Below, piece after piece: positions 33,358-44,700 of a stretch of DNA of 64,000 nucleotides (its first letter is position 1; each line of letters begins with the position of its first letter). The notes beneath the pieces were generated by a model, which searched no databases, had not been told where the DNA came from, and was given only the letters and a program-made list of their open reading frames with translations. The DNA lies in assembly GCA_947650285.1 (NCBI GenBank), contig CANTFL010001234.1, positions 248,001 through 312,000 on the forward strand, read 5' to 3'. The DNA is from Hyaloperonospora brassicae (lineage: Eukaryota > Oomycota > Peronosporomycetes > Peronosporales > Peronosporaceae). Position numbers and translations under genes: made by a program.

Positions 33358-35080
33358 TCAAATTCCTTTGTTGTAAATGTAGTGGCGAATCGGCTGGCCG
33401 TGTCGGTCCACCCGGGACTGGAACTCACTCTCGACACTGTCTGCCGAAATGGTTCCGACTTGTGGGAATAGAGCGACAGCGCTCGGCACGGCGCCCCATA
33501 AGCACAGCGTCAACACGACTGTGGCAAACGCATGCATTGACGTCGTAGGTTAGCACGAGCTTTGCTTTGAACAGATGTTGTGCGTACCAGTAGAGTAGTT
33601 CTACCCAACTGTCATCACGTACCAAGTTCGGCGGCGAGTTTCGGGTACTTGCCCTTGGGCATGACGTTAGTCTTCTTCATGACCTCGTAGAGGTATGGCG
33701 GTAGCAGCAAAACTGTGTGCAAGATGAGAAGACACCAAGAATGAGAACAGCGAGTTGCGGAAGCAGTTTCAACTGTCAGCACGTACTGGGCATCGGAAGT
33801 GCAATCCGTGTAAGCGCCACCTGACCAAGCGAGAGACGACCAGCAGCAACAGAGCGTCCATGGACGTCTCCGTGCTCGTCCATGATGTCAATGCCCTCCC
33901 TGCGAAGTCAGAGGCGCACAATAAGTGCCATGAAAAGCTCAAACATCATAGTCGCTCATGACGTACTGGAACTCGTTGAAGCGCATCGACACTGCGTTGA
34001 ACGCTCCCGCGCTAGCAACAGCGACAAATGGCACCATCTGCGAGCAAGTTTGAGCAAACTAGGACAAGATTCGATGTGAACGAAGCGCAGAGCACAAACC
34101 TTTCCCAGAAATGAGCGCGTGCTTGGAGATAGTCGCTTGGCGTTCTCCACCATCTTACCCAGACCAACGGCTGTCGTACAAGACACGAGCGTGGCGGTTG
34201 CGTACGACTCTAGAAAAGATCGTGGACAACCACTACGTTACCACGCGCTGCCACAGTGCATAGTTTTGTCCACAGCTGGAAAAAGACATCGTACTCAAAA
34301 TCGTCGAGTTGTCCTGCTCGCTGCTAGCGTTGCGATTCGCATAGTTGAAGCCAGCACCGTAGCTCTGGTTGATCCACTGCCAGAAGATCGTGTTTGCCAA
34401 CTAACAACACGGTGTCGAGTCCAGACATATCGCACGTGTCATGCTGTCAGTTGCGACCAGGTTTCTTCCACATTGCAACAGAGTTTCCTACCGTAGGTGG
34501 GGCAAGCAGCATACCAACGCAAATGGGAATATTCACGGGCACAAACGCCGATAGGCGGAACACTGCAGGCACTGTCTCGCCTGTCTGCGGGTGCACGGCC
34601 GCTTCGTATGCTGGATGTAGCATTGCAGCTAAGTACGGGTTCCAGACACGGAGCAGCTACGAAAGGCACTCACTCACCTTGACGGATATTCCAGAGCTCT
34701 GCGTCGTTGATGGCTCCAGGGGCGAGCACACCGCTGCGAAAGTCCGCCAGCGTCTGCTTTGCGTGCTGAACTTGCTCCGAGCTCAGAAAGAGCCATCTAC
34801 GGTCGAGCCACAGAGCGCTTTGTTACTTGGCGATGCTTTGCACAGGTACCACCAAAAGTCACGTGCTGGACGTACTTTGGTGACACGAGCGCTGCAAAGG
34901 TGCGCCATCGACCCACATATGTCGACGTGTCGTGTCGAGACTTGTCTGAAGTAGCACATGATGGAGGGCAGCAAATGAAGATACAGTGGCCAATTACAAG
35001 TCGTTACTTTTGCATTTGGAAGCAAGAGATCAGGCGGTCGTACCGAGCGAGAAAGGCGGAACTGCTTGTTCGTCCGACAT
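33358..35080 (-). CDS. Sideroflexin (mitochondrial serine/amino-acid carrier family)
   Basis: Ten short exons on the minus strand: 35080-35044, 34945-34876, 34796-34678, 34628-34492, 34400-34295, 34209-34100, 34037-33945, 33895-33787, 33712-33623 and 33518-33358. All junctions are GT-AG and in phase, giving 343 residues, near the usual ~320-330. Family blocks in order: DTSTYVGRWRTF, LFLSSEQVQHAKQ, HPQTGETVPAVFRLSAFVP, NTIFWQWINQSYGAGFNYANR, AVGLGKMVENAKR, AGAFNAVSMRFNEF, GIDIMDEHG, SVAAGRLSLGQVALTRIALP, LPPYLYEVM, and the C-terminal AVPSAVALFPQVG. Sideroflexins are inner-membrane proteins; animal SFXN1 carries serine for one-carbon metabolism. Transport of serine here is inferred. A 5' start earlier than 35080 is unlikely because MSDEQ fits the family. 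Confidence 0.92.
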
Positions 35081-35880
35081 TTGATGTGGTTGGATGAGTG
35101 GGTGCGAGATATCCCACGTCTTTTTTTGTTGAAAGTATCAGCTACGAATACGTGGACGGTTTTGTGTGACTGCACTGCAGGACGTGGAGTACCTACCTAT
35201 CGTACGTAGTGCAGTTATTGATAACTGTGTCAGGCAGACACTTGATTGGCCAATATTGTCATCGAGCCAGATTGCAAGACCAGATGCTTTTCGCTGCAAG
35301 TCCTGCACAAGTTCAAAGGACAAAGGAGTTGGACAATAGCACATTTGTCCAGTGATCGTCTACTCGACCACAATTGTGTTTGGTGCAGAGCTGGCATGAC
35401 ATAGTTTTGTTCCATCGTTTTGTTTTTTGTTTTTTAAACCCCCGACTAATTGGACTCGGCGGAAATTTGGAGTTTTTGTTTATTTCGGCTCCTGAACGTC
35501 CTACTCATGAATCTCTTGACCCCTGAAAACGCCACATTCCTTGCTTCCACAACCTTCCTTCACCCCTAATTACTACAAGACTCAATATAAAATAAACAAT
35601 TATTTATTGGTCAAAGTAGGGATCCTCGGCGTCATATGTAGAACACTAGACGGATCTATCCTTTCCTCACTTAGGAACTCAGCTCCCAGTATATCGAATT
35701 CCCACAATGCCCAGCTACAAACCTAGCTTGTTCATTCCTAGCAGTGGGCCCGCAGTGTCAGCCCACGGCACAACGATAGTGCCCTGTGCCTCTCCACCCC
35801 AATGCCATCGACTCCGCTATACCAAGCACTTACAATGACGTGCGGGAGCAAGACGACAATATGGACAATGCAAGGGACTG
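35081..35880. other. No gene recognised
   Basis: 5' flank of the sideroflexin gene, then AT-rich sequence with T-runs near 35,418-35,438 and no supported frame. Confidence 0.45.
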
Positions 35881-37545
35881 ACAACGAAACGCGCGAGAAG
35901 CGTGGTCGCCTTCGACGCAATGTTTGGCGACACTTCTACACCACTAGTCAACCGTAGAAGAGCAAGTCAACCATCTGCAATCATTGTAAGATCTTGATCA
36001 ACTACAACAAGTAGAGCAAGACGGTCACGATACACCTCAACACTTGCGGACCTTTCCGAAAGCTGATGAACGGCATGGAAGACGTCGATCACTCGGACTG
36101 GTATAATCGAAACAAGAAGCCGACGCGCCAGGCGAGAGCTCCATCTTGACCCAATGCCAGTTTGGTCCAGCAGACTTCGATCAAGCAGTTCACACTGCCT
36201 GCACTCTCCAAGGCGTCCATGGCAAGTTACAACAGCAGATTTCTCTTCATTTCTACGCGACCGGGACTTCGTTTCAGCGCGTTGCAGATGTGCATTTGAA
36301 GGGGCCATCTGTTTGCTGCGTCCTGACGACAACATACTCCCAAATCGCAAGCAGATGGGATCAACGCTTCTCGACAGCTGCCACACCGAGCTCTTGGCAA
36401 AGGTCGATAGGCGTTTGGCTGAAACTACGATGTGCCTGACGACCGATGACTGGACAAACATCATAAACAATTCTGTCATCGAGTAAATGGCCGTTTCGCC
36501 TTCCTGCAGCCTGTCTCCGGAAGTAGTGTCGACTGGTCAGCAGACACAGGACTACCATTTATCGCCGACGACATCGCTCGCGCAATCTGCCGCCATAACA
36601 AGAAGACGTTTGCAGTGAGCTGTGGCCGAAAACACCAGCGCTTGCAACAAAGCGTGGAAGGTCCTGCGTGAAAGTTCTCATTGATGTTCCTCCAGGGATG
36701 CTGTGCGCACGGTGTGCGTATTTTTGTATACTACAAATTTGGATCCACTAAGATTAAGCAACGTGACATCAGGGAGCCAACCTAATCTCAATATCTACCC
36801 GTTTGAATCCTGCATGACTTTGTAGAATATTGCAAGAATGTCGTCAAGTTCTTCCACAACCATTACATCCTGAAGTCCCAGCCCTGCGATCTACAAAACC
36901 CTAATTGCGCTCCCATGCGCCAGAGAGCGGTACCAACCCGTTGAGATACGATTTAGGCAATGGCGAAGACTCTGCTTGCGTCAGAACGTCATCTGTACGC
37001 GATTATCTCAGGGTACAGCTTAACTTCGAGAACAGCAAGCCAAAAAGCACAGACGGCCGAGGTGCGCAACACCATCGCTGATAAGCGCTTTACCGAAAAG
37101 CTAAAAAAGATGCTGGCGATACTGCGCTCACTAGATCGTCCCATCGTCAAGTACCATTCGGGCAAGACCCCAATCTCAGAGGTATTGACCGACTTTATTA
37201 ATGTAAAAGCGGAATTCAAAACATTCCTCATCGACAACGTCATCGCCACGGAGGAAAGCGAATACCTAATCAAGCTTGCCAAACAGCACATGAATTATAA
37301 TGTATGACGTGGCGCACGGCGTGTCTTTTCTGGTCGACCCGGTTCTGCTTGGTGGGGGCATATGCAGCGCCACTCGTTTTAGTTTAGAGGACGCGCTTAT
37401 CAACACGCGTATTGACGATGAGCAGCCTGTCGACGATGTCCATAAAAGGCAAAGTTGCTTGGACTGTACCAAGTTTAAGATCGCGGCAACAAATAAACTG
37501 GCCCAAAAGTTCATTTCGATTTCAGAACCTTGCCGAGAGAAGTAA
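35880..37545 (+). pseudogene. Decayed hAT transposase
   Basis: Plus-strand remnants in family order: a BED-like finger near 35,960-36,060 (ICNHCKILI ... HLNTCGPF); the TTDDWTNI motif of the DUF659 region at about 36,440-36,470; the segment ENTSACNKAWKVLRE near 36,630-36,675; the ASERHLYAIISG and RTASQKAQTAEVRNT region at 36,975-37,070; and the dimerisation-proximal segment at 37,290-37,545 (MYDVAHGVSFLVDP, SLEDALINTRIDDE). Frames shift and stop often. Terminal repeats were not found. Unlike the hAT part at 5,340-6,749, this copy keeps the C-terminal half. Confidence 0.75.
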
Positions 37546-39345
37546 ACTCCCACGGTATGGTGGCTGACCGACGGTGGGGACCATCAAATGCTCTAGAAAG
37601 TCGCCATCACACTTTTCAGTATGACCACCTCGACCGCTGCTTTTGGGCGCAAATTCTCAACATGGGTTTTACCCTTTCATGTATGAAAAAATAGCTTGCC
37701 CGTTTATGCCGATTAAAGGATATCATTCATCAAGTCAAATTCTAGAGATTTCTACGACTCTCCAAAAACAGACTGTGACAAGTAAGGCAGTGACACTGAG
37801 AGCGACGTCGATGTAAAATAAGGCGGCGTAGACCATTCGAAAAAGTATCGACCCTAATAAAATAAAACCATGACAAAGTCGATTTTTCTAATTTTAAAAC
37901 CATAAAACTCCAATGTATCAGCCAGAAATATTTATTTTTTACCACTACTCTGGTGTATCTGTATATGACCTGCGTCTTGTTAATGCCTACGACTCCGCTA
38001 TTTACCTCCATTAGTCTCGCTGGATATTGCTGATCCGTGCTATGAACCGCCCTGCACTCATTTATAGTACCGTCCGGCCGTGTCCATCGATGCGCTACAC
38101 CACGCAGTCGATTGAGCACGTTGACTCTGCTTGTGCTTCGGTATATCAGAGTAAGAAAAGTCTGAGCAGGAGGTAGAGATCGGCCTCGGTTCTTTTTATA
38201 GCTTTCAGGGTCACTTTGCGCTACAACTCTTTACATCGAAATCAAGGAAACGAAGACGTCGTCAATAGAATTACAACTGATGTTCGAGCGACCTTTGTCG
38301 ACTTGTCATAAGATTACGTCGGAATGGCAAACAATAAACGCGCTATTCTTGTACGAGCTCAGCCGAAGCTTACAATGTTTGATATTGAGGCATATGGTGT
38401 ATATAATACACGCTTAGTTTTGACCCTAAGATGTCACTACATGTAGAGGAGAAGGTGACTGCTATTTTGTGGATGAAGCAAGTATGGTTTTGACCATAAA
38501 GGTTCGCCACTAGGCGAAGATGACCTATACGGGCCAGTGCAGTTGATGCTCTAGCTACAATTCGAAAGACAACATTGCGTCAAAGGAGATGTAGTCGGTT
38601 CTACAGACTAGAAAAAACGATGTGTCATTGACATAGGGCTGATCGAGGCCGTTCGTACGCACACTTGTCTAGTTCCTTCTCCCACCACAAACGTTCAAAG
38701 GCAGCTTGAACAGTTGTTTGATCTCGGTCGAATATTCCGCGTACGATAGGGTTGTCGTAAAGATAGTTATGAATCGGTGATTCTTGATACGACATACCTT
38801 CACGTACTTCGCACTGACTTCGTACGTGGATAAGCGTGTGCGTCGATCACACTGCAAGGACATGTCTTACTTTCAAAGTAAGACAATCGATGCAAGTGCA
38901 TCGTGTTATCCGGATCCGAAGTCGACTGATTGTTGTCCTTTCTTGTGCAAAAAAGTAGGTGAACTTCGGCACAAGATGTAGTCACTATCAATACTACGTT
39001 GCGTGGAAGATCATGAGTGGCTTCATGTAGCAATGGAGAGCGAATATCGCTAATAATGATTTACAAAAGAGACTGCAGTGTTGAAAGACGGACCGTCTCT
39101 TGTTCTCATATTAACATATACGATGGAGAATGATGTTTAATCCTCGAATATTATAAAAACTGAAGCCGGGATAATACGCATCTGATAGCCACGAATCCTT
39201 CGACAAAGATGAAGACGTTAATATATGGGAGGAGTAACCCCCTGGTGCCCTGGAGAAGCACCGCTCGTGCCAAGAACTGGCCATAGCGCTGATTTAATTC
39301 CCTGTCAGACCAACCCTGTAATTGAGCACGCTTCTTACCAGACGA
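37546..39345. other. No gene recognised
   Basis: 1.8 kb of AT-rich sequence downstream of the hAT remnant. Short frames only, with no repeat I can assign. Confidence 0.45.
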
Positions 39346-39349
39346 CTGT

Positions 39350-39784
39350 CAAGACCTTGTGCTGACTGGACAAACGACTGCGTGCTCCTGACGTCACATA
39401 CACGTGGCGTGAGGAAGCGAAAGGAATTAAACAGAACCCGAAAGCTCTGTTTAAGGGAAGAGTAGAACTGTATATAATATAGTTAAGGTTTCTGTTAATA
39501 AACCATCTTAGTATTTGTCATACTATATGAAGCTACAATCTCTCATGTGGGCTTCTTGCTCACCACCCATTGCGCGCGTCTAGCAGCGATCGGTGGTTAG
39601 CCTAATTAACGTACTGTGTACATCACATTTTAAAGTGGAGCACCCAAAGGATGTTATCCTCGAGGTAACATTCCGTCAACATCACCTCGCCTCTAGTGAT
39701 GTTGTTTCAATATTAACTAAACCGATAATAATCAAAATCGATACATGCGTACCAATCTTTATGTAACGGGCTCACCCCGTTACA
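39350..39784 (-). repeat. Solo LTR, diverged
   Basis: Same subfamily as 26,840-27,285 (shared ACACGTGGCGTGAGGAAGCG box, CACCCATTGCGCGCGTC box and TGTAACGGG-type end at 39,784). The left end is mutated, so the boundary is approximate and no target duplication is seen. Confidence 0.8.
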
Positions 39785-40099
39785 AACTCTAGGTTCCAAA
39801 AAATGTTTTCGACACACTGGATGCCCTGCTACCACCCCAGGAACGCCGGCACCAGGTAGTAAGGCCTCCCGAACAGGCATATACCTCCAACAACTAATAG
39901 TCGGGCTATCTGGTCTGGCAGGAAACCAGAGCAGCCGGTAAGCACTGCCCGTCCCGGGGGACAATAACCACTACCGGGAAGCGAAGCGTAGGCCCGACCT
40001 GAAGAGGGCAGTATCATGTCGTTAGGAGTCTTGAATGTACAGCATGTACCTAAATAAAAAAAAGGTCAAATGTGGGCGCAAATGTCCGATATAAACATG
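39785..40099. other. No gene recognised
   Basis: Short spacer between a solo LTR and the intact Gypsy element; GC-richer than its surroundings at 39,820-40,010. No family is recognised. Confidence 0.4.
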
Positions 40100-40104
40100 A
40101 AAGG
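40100..40104. repeat. Target-site duplication, left
   Basis: AAAGG, repeated at 48,090-48,094 on the far side of the element. Confidence 0.9.
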
Positions 40105-40496
40105 TGTAACGGGGCAGCCCGTTACATGGAATTGTCACTTTAAGGAAAGTGACAATAAAGAATATGAAGTTGAATATTCTTTAAACAATATCACCGAAGT
40201 GGTGATATTGAAGGGTCGACCAAAGAGTTCTGTTCATTGGTTGATATCTTGATGATATCAACCCACCAATCGCCGCAAGACGCGCGCAATGAGTGGTGAC
40301 GAGACGTCACCATACACTCAGTTATATTAGCATAATTAAGTTAAGTCAAACAGAGAGACAGTAGTTAAAAGACTTAATTATATTAATATAACAGTTCTGC
40401 TTTTACCTTACCTACGCTTCCTCGCTTGCCTTGTGTACGTCTGTCGGGGCACCGATACCCTTGCGTTAAGTTCACGCAAGGGTGTGCCCCGTTACA
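40105..40496 (+). repeat. 5' LTR
   Basis: 392 bp, TGTAACGGGG to CCCCGTTACA. The terminal TGTAACGGGGCAGCCCGTTACA region is itself palindromic. Differs from the 3' LTR only by one extra T (near 40,224). Confidence 0.96.
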
Positions 40497-40498
40497 CC

Positions 40499-40516
40499 TG
40501 GTAGCACTTTGTAGTC
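40499..40516 (+). other. Primer-binding site
   Basis: TGGTAGCACTTTGTAGTC two bases after the LTR. Conserved in Gypsy copy 1. The first seven bases suit an initiator-Met-like tRNA 3' end; the priming tRNA is not established. Confidence 0.7.
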
Positions 40517-40540
40517 CTTCCAAGGACCACAACATCCAAC

Positions 40541-41695
40541 ATGAACATGTTGGATGATGAAGAGACCTTTCACGCCACGCGTGAAGGGTTTACCCATTTG
40601 AGTGACATCGAATGGGGTGCGGTAGAACGAATGAGTTCTACCGTAGGCGAGTTCGCCATTAGCGCCATGTTGGAGTCTCTAGACAGAGACCAACAACATG
40701 CCGCTATAGCCAAGTTCATCCAAAATGAACTTGTCGCCGAAAGGGAGAAAGTAGCCTTGCTTCACCAGCAAGGCTCTCAACAGGCCGAGCAGTTGAGAGA
40801 ACTCGGTGCTCAACAGACAGAGCTGTTGAGACAGCAGCAATTCCATGCTGCTGTGGGCGGGACGGCACATGCGCGTCGTCCCGAGGTCATGAAGGTTGAC
40901 ATCTCCAAGTACAGTGGAGTCCCGGAGGACTCCCTGTTACTATGGTTTGTCGAACTCGACAGAGCCTTAAGGGCTCGTCGCGTCGAAGATGAGCAAATGA
41001 AACTCACATTTGCTCAGACCCACTTGGCAGGGCGTGCCAAAACTTGGTCCCTGGGGCTCGAGAGTAGCGACCCAAATGTGTTTAGGTCGCTAGATGACTT
41101 CAAGTCCCGGCTCAGACAAACGTTTGAGCCGCCACGAGCTGAGTTCAGGGCTCGTTCTGAGCTCCTGAAACTCAAGCAGGGTAAGCGTGATGTGCACGCT
41201 TACGCACAACATATACGACTCCTAGCGAGTAGTATAACTGCCAACCCAGTTCATGAACACACGTTGATTACGGTGTTCATGCAAGGGCTCGCAGAAGGGC
41301 CCGTCAGGAGCCACCTGTTCCGCCTTGAGCTGAATACGCTTGAAGAAGCGATATCAGCCGCGGAACAGGAAGACTTTAGCATGAGACAGGCTCATGCTAG
41401 CTCAAACTCTTACCGTCCACCGAGACGACAAGAGATCGGAGGTCCAGAACCAATGGACCTCTGCTATGTTGAGAGCGAGAGACCTCGCTCTTCAAACAAC
41501 AAGCGATTGCAGAGGTGCAATCGCTGTCAGAAGTTAGGGCACTACGCATACGAGTGTAGTGCTCCACGCCCAGTACCAAACAGTACTGAGCGAAATGGAC
41601 GACCATTCGCCAAGAAGGGCAATGGGCGTGGGTCCAGCGCTGTTGCGAAGCCGCAACAGCGAGACGGACCATCAAAAAATGGTCGGGGTCAGTAG
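40541..41695 (+). CDS. Gag polyprotein
   Basis: 384 residues. It builds the cytoplasmic virus-like particle and binds the element's RNA. The N-terminal part is Glu/Gln-rich with coiled-coil character (residues ~60-105). A retrotransposon-gag capsid domain follows (LLLWFVELDRALRARR; FRSLDDFKSRLRQTFEPP; LKQGKRDVHAYAQHIR). A CCHC zinc knuckle, CNRCQKLGHYAYEC, lies at ~327-340, and the basic tail ends NGRGQ. The TAG at 41,693-41,695 lies in the frameshift hairpin. The MNML start is shared with Gypsy copy 1; the ATG context follows the PBS by 25 bp. Confidence 0.96.
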   Translation: MNMLDDEETFHATREGFTHLSDIEWGAVERMSSTVGEFAISAMLESLDRDQQHAAIAKFIQNELVAEREKVALLHQQGSQQAEQLRELGAQQTELLRQQQFHAAVGGTAHARRPEVMKVDISKYSGVPEDSLLLWFVELDRALRARRVEDEQMKLTFAQTHLAGRAKTWSLGLESSDPNVFRSLDDFKSRLRQTFEPPRAEFRARSELLKLKQGKRDVHAYAQHIRLLASSITANPVHEHTLITVFMQGLAEGPVRSHLFRLELNTLEEAISAAEQEDFSMRQAHASSNSYRPPRRQEIGGPEPMDLCYVESERPRSSNNKRLQRCNRCQKLGHYAYECSAPRPVPNSTERNGRPFAKKGNGRGSSAVAKPQQRDGPSKNGRGQ

Positions 41696-41714
41696 GGGCG
41701 GAGCGCCCTACTGA
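41674..41714 (+). promoter_or_regulatory. -1 ribosomal frameshift signal between gag and pol
   Basis: In the gag frame TCA AAA AAT gives the slippery heptamer A-AAA-AAT (41,674-41,680). After an 8-nt spacer (41,681-41,688) a hairpin forms at 41,689-41,714: TCAGTAGGG pairs with CCCTACTGA, plus CG/CG with one bulged G and a GAG loop. The gag stop is within the 5' arm. From the heptamer the -1 frame is open with no stop into the protease, so slippage yields a Gag-Pol fusion. Confidence 0.85.
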
Positions 41715-44700
41715 TCCAGCAACCTCAAGAGAATTTGCAAATCTCTTGACGAAAGTTGCTCCAGATACACAATCATTGTGTGTCTCTGCACCTGGTGATG
41801 ACGTTTCGCTCATCACCTTGAAGTTGGAAGCGACAAATGATTTGTCGCTTCGTGCCCTAGTAGACTGTGGGGCGTCGAACAACTTTGTTCGACGCCAGTC
41901 ACTAGAGGGTCGTAGGCTCAAGTTCGTTGAGCGCGACATTCCCCTCACGAGGATGACGGTGCGCCTTGCAACAGGCGCATCGATTACCGTTGAGAAACGT
42001 GTAGTAGGAATCCACTACACGTTGGAGGGCGAACAGTACGATGATGACTTCATCGTACTAGATCTGGATGACAAATTTGATGTCATCCTGGGATTACCTT
42101 GGCTCAGAAAATACGAGCCAAGGGTGAGCTGGCAGCATCGATCCGTGAAGATGCCTGCCACTTGTTCATCAGATGGCCATCTGATGAACATCTTGGAGCG
42201 TCCACAAGCGTGTGGATGTTCTGCGAGTGAGTGCGATGGCCTCACTTGCGGTACGGTCGTTAGCACGACTGCACAAGATCACAGTGTAGTTGATCACTAC
42301 ACTGTGGAGCAAGCTCCCGGCGGCTGTACAGAAGTACAGGCTGCGCCGAAGGTCCACCACTCGAATAAGTCGAGTGGACCGGGACATGGATGCATGCCTA
42401 GCGGGCAGCATCTTAGACAGAAGAAACCTGTTGCCCCCAAAGGGCAACATGGAAATCCTAGGTCGACTGGAGAGTCGACCGTAGAGGATCGGTCCCTGAC
42501 TGTGGTTGCACAGCCACAGTCAGAAGACGTCGAGGGAATAAGTCCCCACGTACTTGAGGAAGGAATTCCTCAAGAGTCACTTGCTGAAGGATTAGGCCTT
42601 CAGCAACCTGTGGAAAGAAGTTCCCAGGAAGTAACCGAGACGTTGAACGTCTTGGTTAATGACGGATCAAGCGTAGGCGCTTATACGCTTGATCTGATTG
42701 TGCCTCCGAAGTTAACTTCGGAGATAACTCAGTTGCCAACGCTAGAACCGAAACGGTTCTTGCGTGATCTGCGTAGTGGCAAAGTCAAGCAGATCTGCAT
42801 ACTCGTCACAGAGGATGAGTATGTGGCCGATATTCGGTCGGCAACAGTATTTGCTGAGAACGAACGGGTTCTCAGCAGCTCATCGATGGACGAAAGTGTC
42901 CTCGATGAGAAGACTCGGATTGAGCGATACACGTCTCAATCCTGGGAGTCACTTCAGGCAAATCCTTTGTACAAGGATTTGATCGAATTCAGGGATGTGT
43001 TCCCTGAATCCGTACCTTGCGAGTTGCCTAAGGACAAAGGCACTCGACACGAGATCGAGCTCAGACCGGGCTCGAAGTACTGTGTCATGAAGCAGTGGCC
43101 ACTGCCTCGTGAACAAGTACTAGCGATCGACAAGTTCTTTGCCGATCGCTTAGCAGCGGGCCATGTGAGGGAATCAACATCCCCTCACAGCTCTCCGACC
43201 TTCTGTGTGCGAAAGGCCACAGGAGGGTGGCGGATAGTGCACGCATTCAACAAATTGAATGCTGCAACGGTACCGGCTCAGACGCCGATACCGAGGAAGG
43301 ACGTAATCATAGATGGTATGTCAAAGAGTACCATCTTTTCGTCCATGGATCTGATGGATGGATTCTATCAGATCCTCATGCGTGAACGGGACATCCCGTT
43401 CACGGCAGTGAGTACCCCCAGCGGGATGCTGTGGGAGTGGCTAGTTATGCCACAGGGGCTGAGCAATGCCCCTGCAACATTCAACAGATGTGTCACAAAT
43501 CTGTTGAGACCGGTGCGAGACTTCGCACCGAGTTACTTCGACGATGTGTTCGTCCATAGCCGGGCTATGGACGGAAAGACGGACGTTGAAGTTCACAGAA
43601 CTCACGTTCGTCAGGTTCTTCAACTTATGCGCAAGCATAAGTTGTACGCCAACCTCAAGAAGTGTATATTCGCGGCTAGCGAAATACCACTTCTTGGGTG
43701 CATCGTGGGTAAACACGGCGTACGCCCTGATCCCGAAAAGATCAAGGCGATCACCGACTGGCCAGTGCCAGTCGATGTCAAGGGACTAAGGAAGTTCCTT
43801 GGTCTAGCGGCGTACTTGCACAAGTACTCGCGCAACTACGCCGAGATGACTGTTCATCTTTCTTGCTTGCTCAAGAAAAATGTCAAGTGGTCATGGAACG
43901 CTGAGTGCCAGCGTTCCTTTGAGGGTATCAAGCAAAGCTTGATGCAATCGCCGATCTTGGCGATTGCAGATCAGGACAGACCATTTCATGTGGTCTGTGA
44001 CGCCAGCGATTTTGCAATCGGCTGTGCGTTAATGCAGTTCGATGCAGATGGCGCGGAGCGCGTCATCTGTTATCAGTCGCGTCAGCTGCAAGCAGCTGAG
44101 CGTAATTACCCAGTGCATGACAAGGAACTCCTTGCCATGAAGTACGCACTGGCTAAGTTTCGCGTCTATCTCTTGGGAGATAGACCGTTTGTTGTCTATA
44201 CGGACCATGCGTCATTACGCACGGCCGTAAACAGCCCACACCTCTCGCAAAGAATGGCGAGGTGGCTGTCTTTCTTCGCGGAGTATAACTTCTCCGTGGA
44301 GTATAAACCAGGACGACTCAATGTCGTCGCTGATGCGCTTTCGCGCCGGCCCGATTTCGAGCCGGACGCACAAATCAACAGTGAGGATAAGCCCACTGTT
44401 GCGACACTGTCAGTCAGTGTCCCGTCGTCAAGTTTACTTGACGACGTACGAAAGGCATACGCGGAAGATAAGGATCTTCTGCGATTGATGGATCATCTGG
44501 TGAATCCATCCAGTAAATCCATGAGGGATTTACCGGCTTTGTACCGATCCTCATCGGATCGGTATAGTACACGCAACGGATTGCTGTACTATACAGCTGT
44601 TGCCGACGACACGCCTCGTGTCGTCGTACCCGCTCATCATGATTTGCGTTTACGCATCATGTATGAGTGTCACGATGCCCCAACAGGCGGCCATCGTGGT

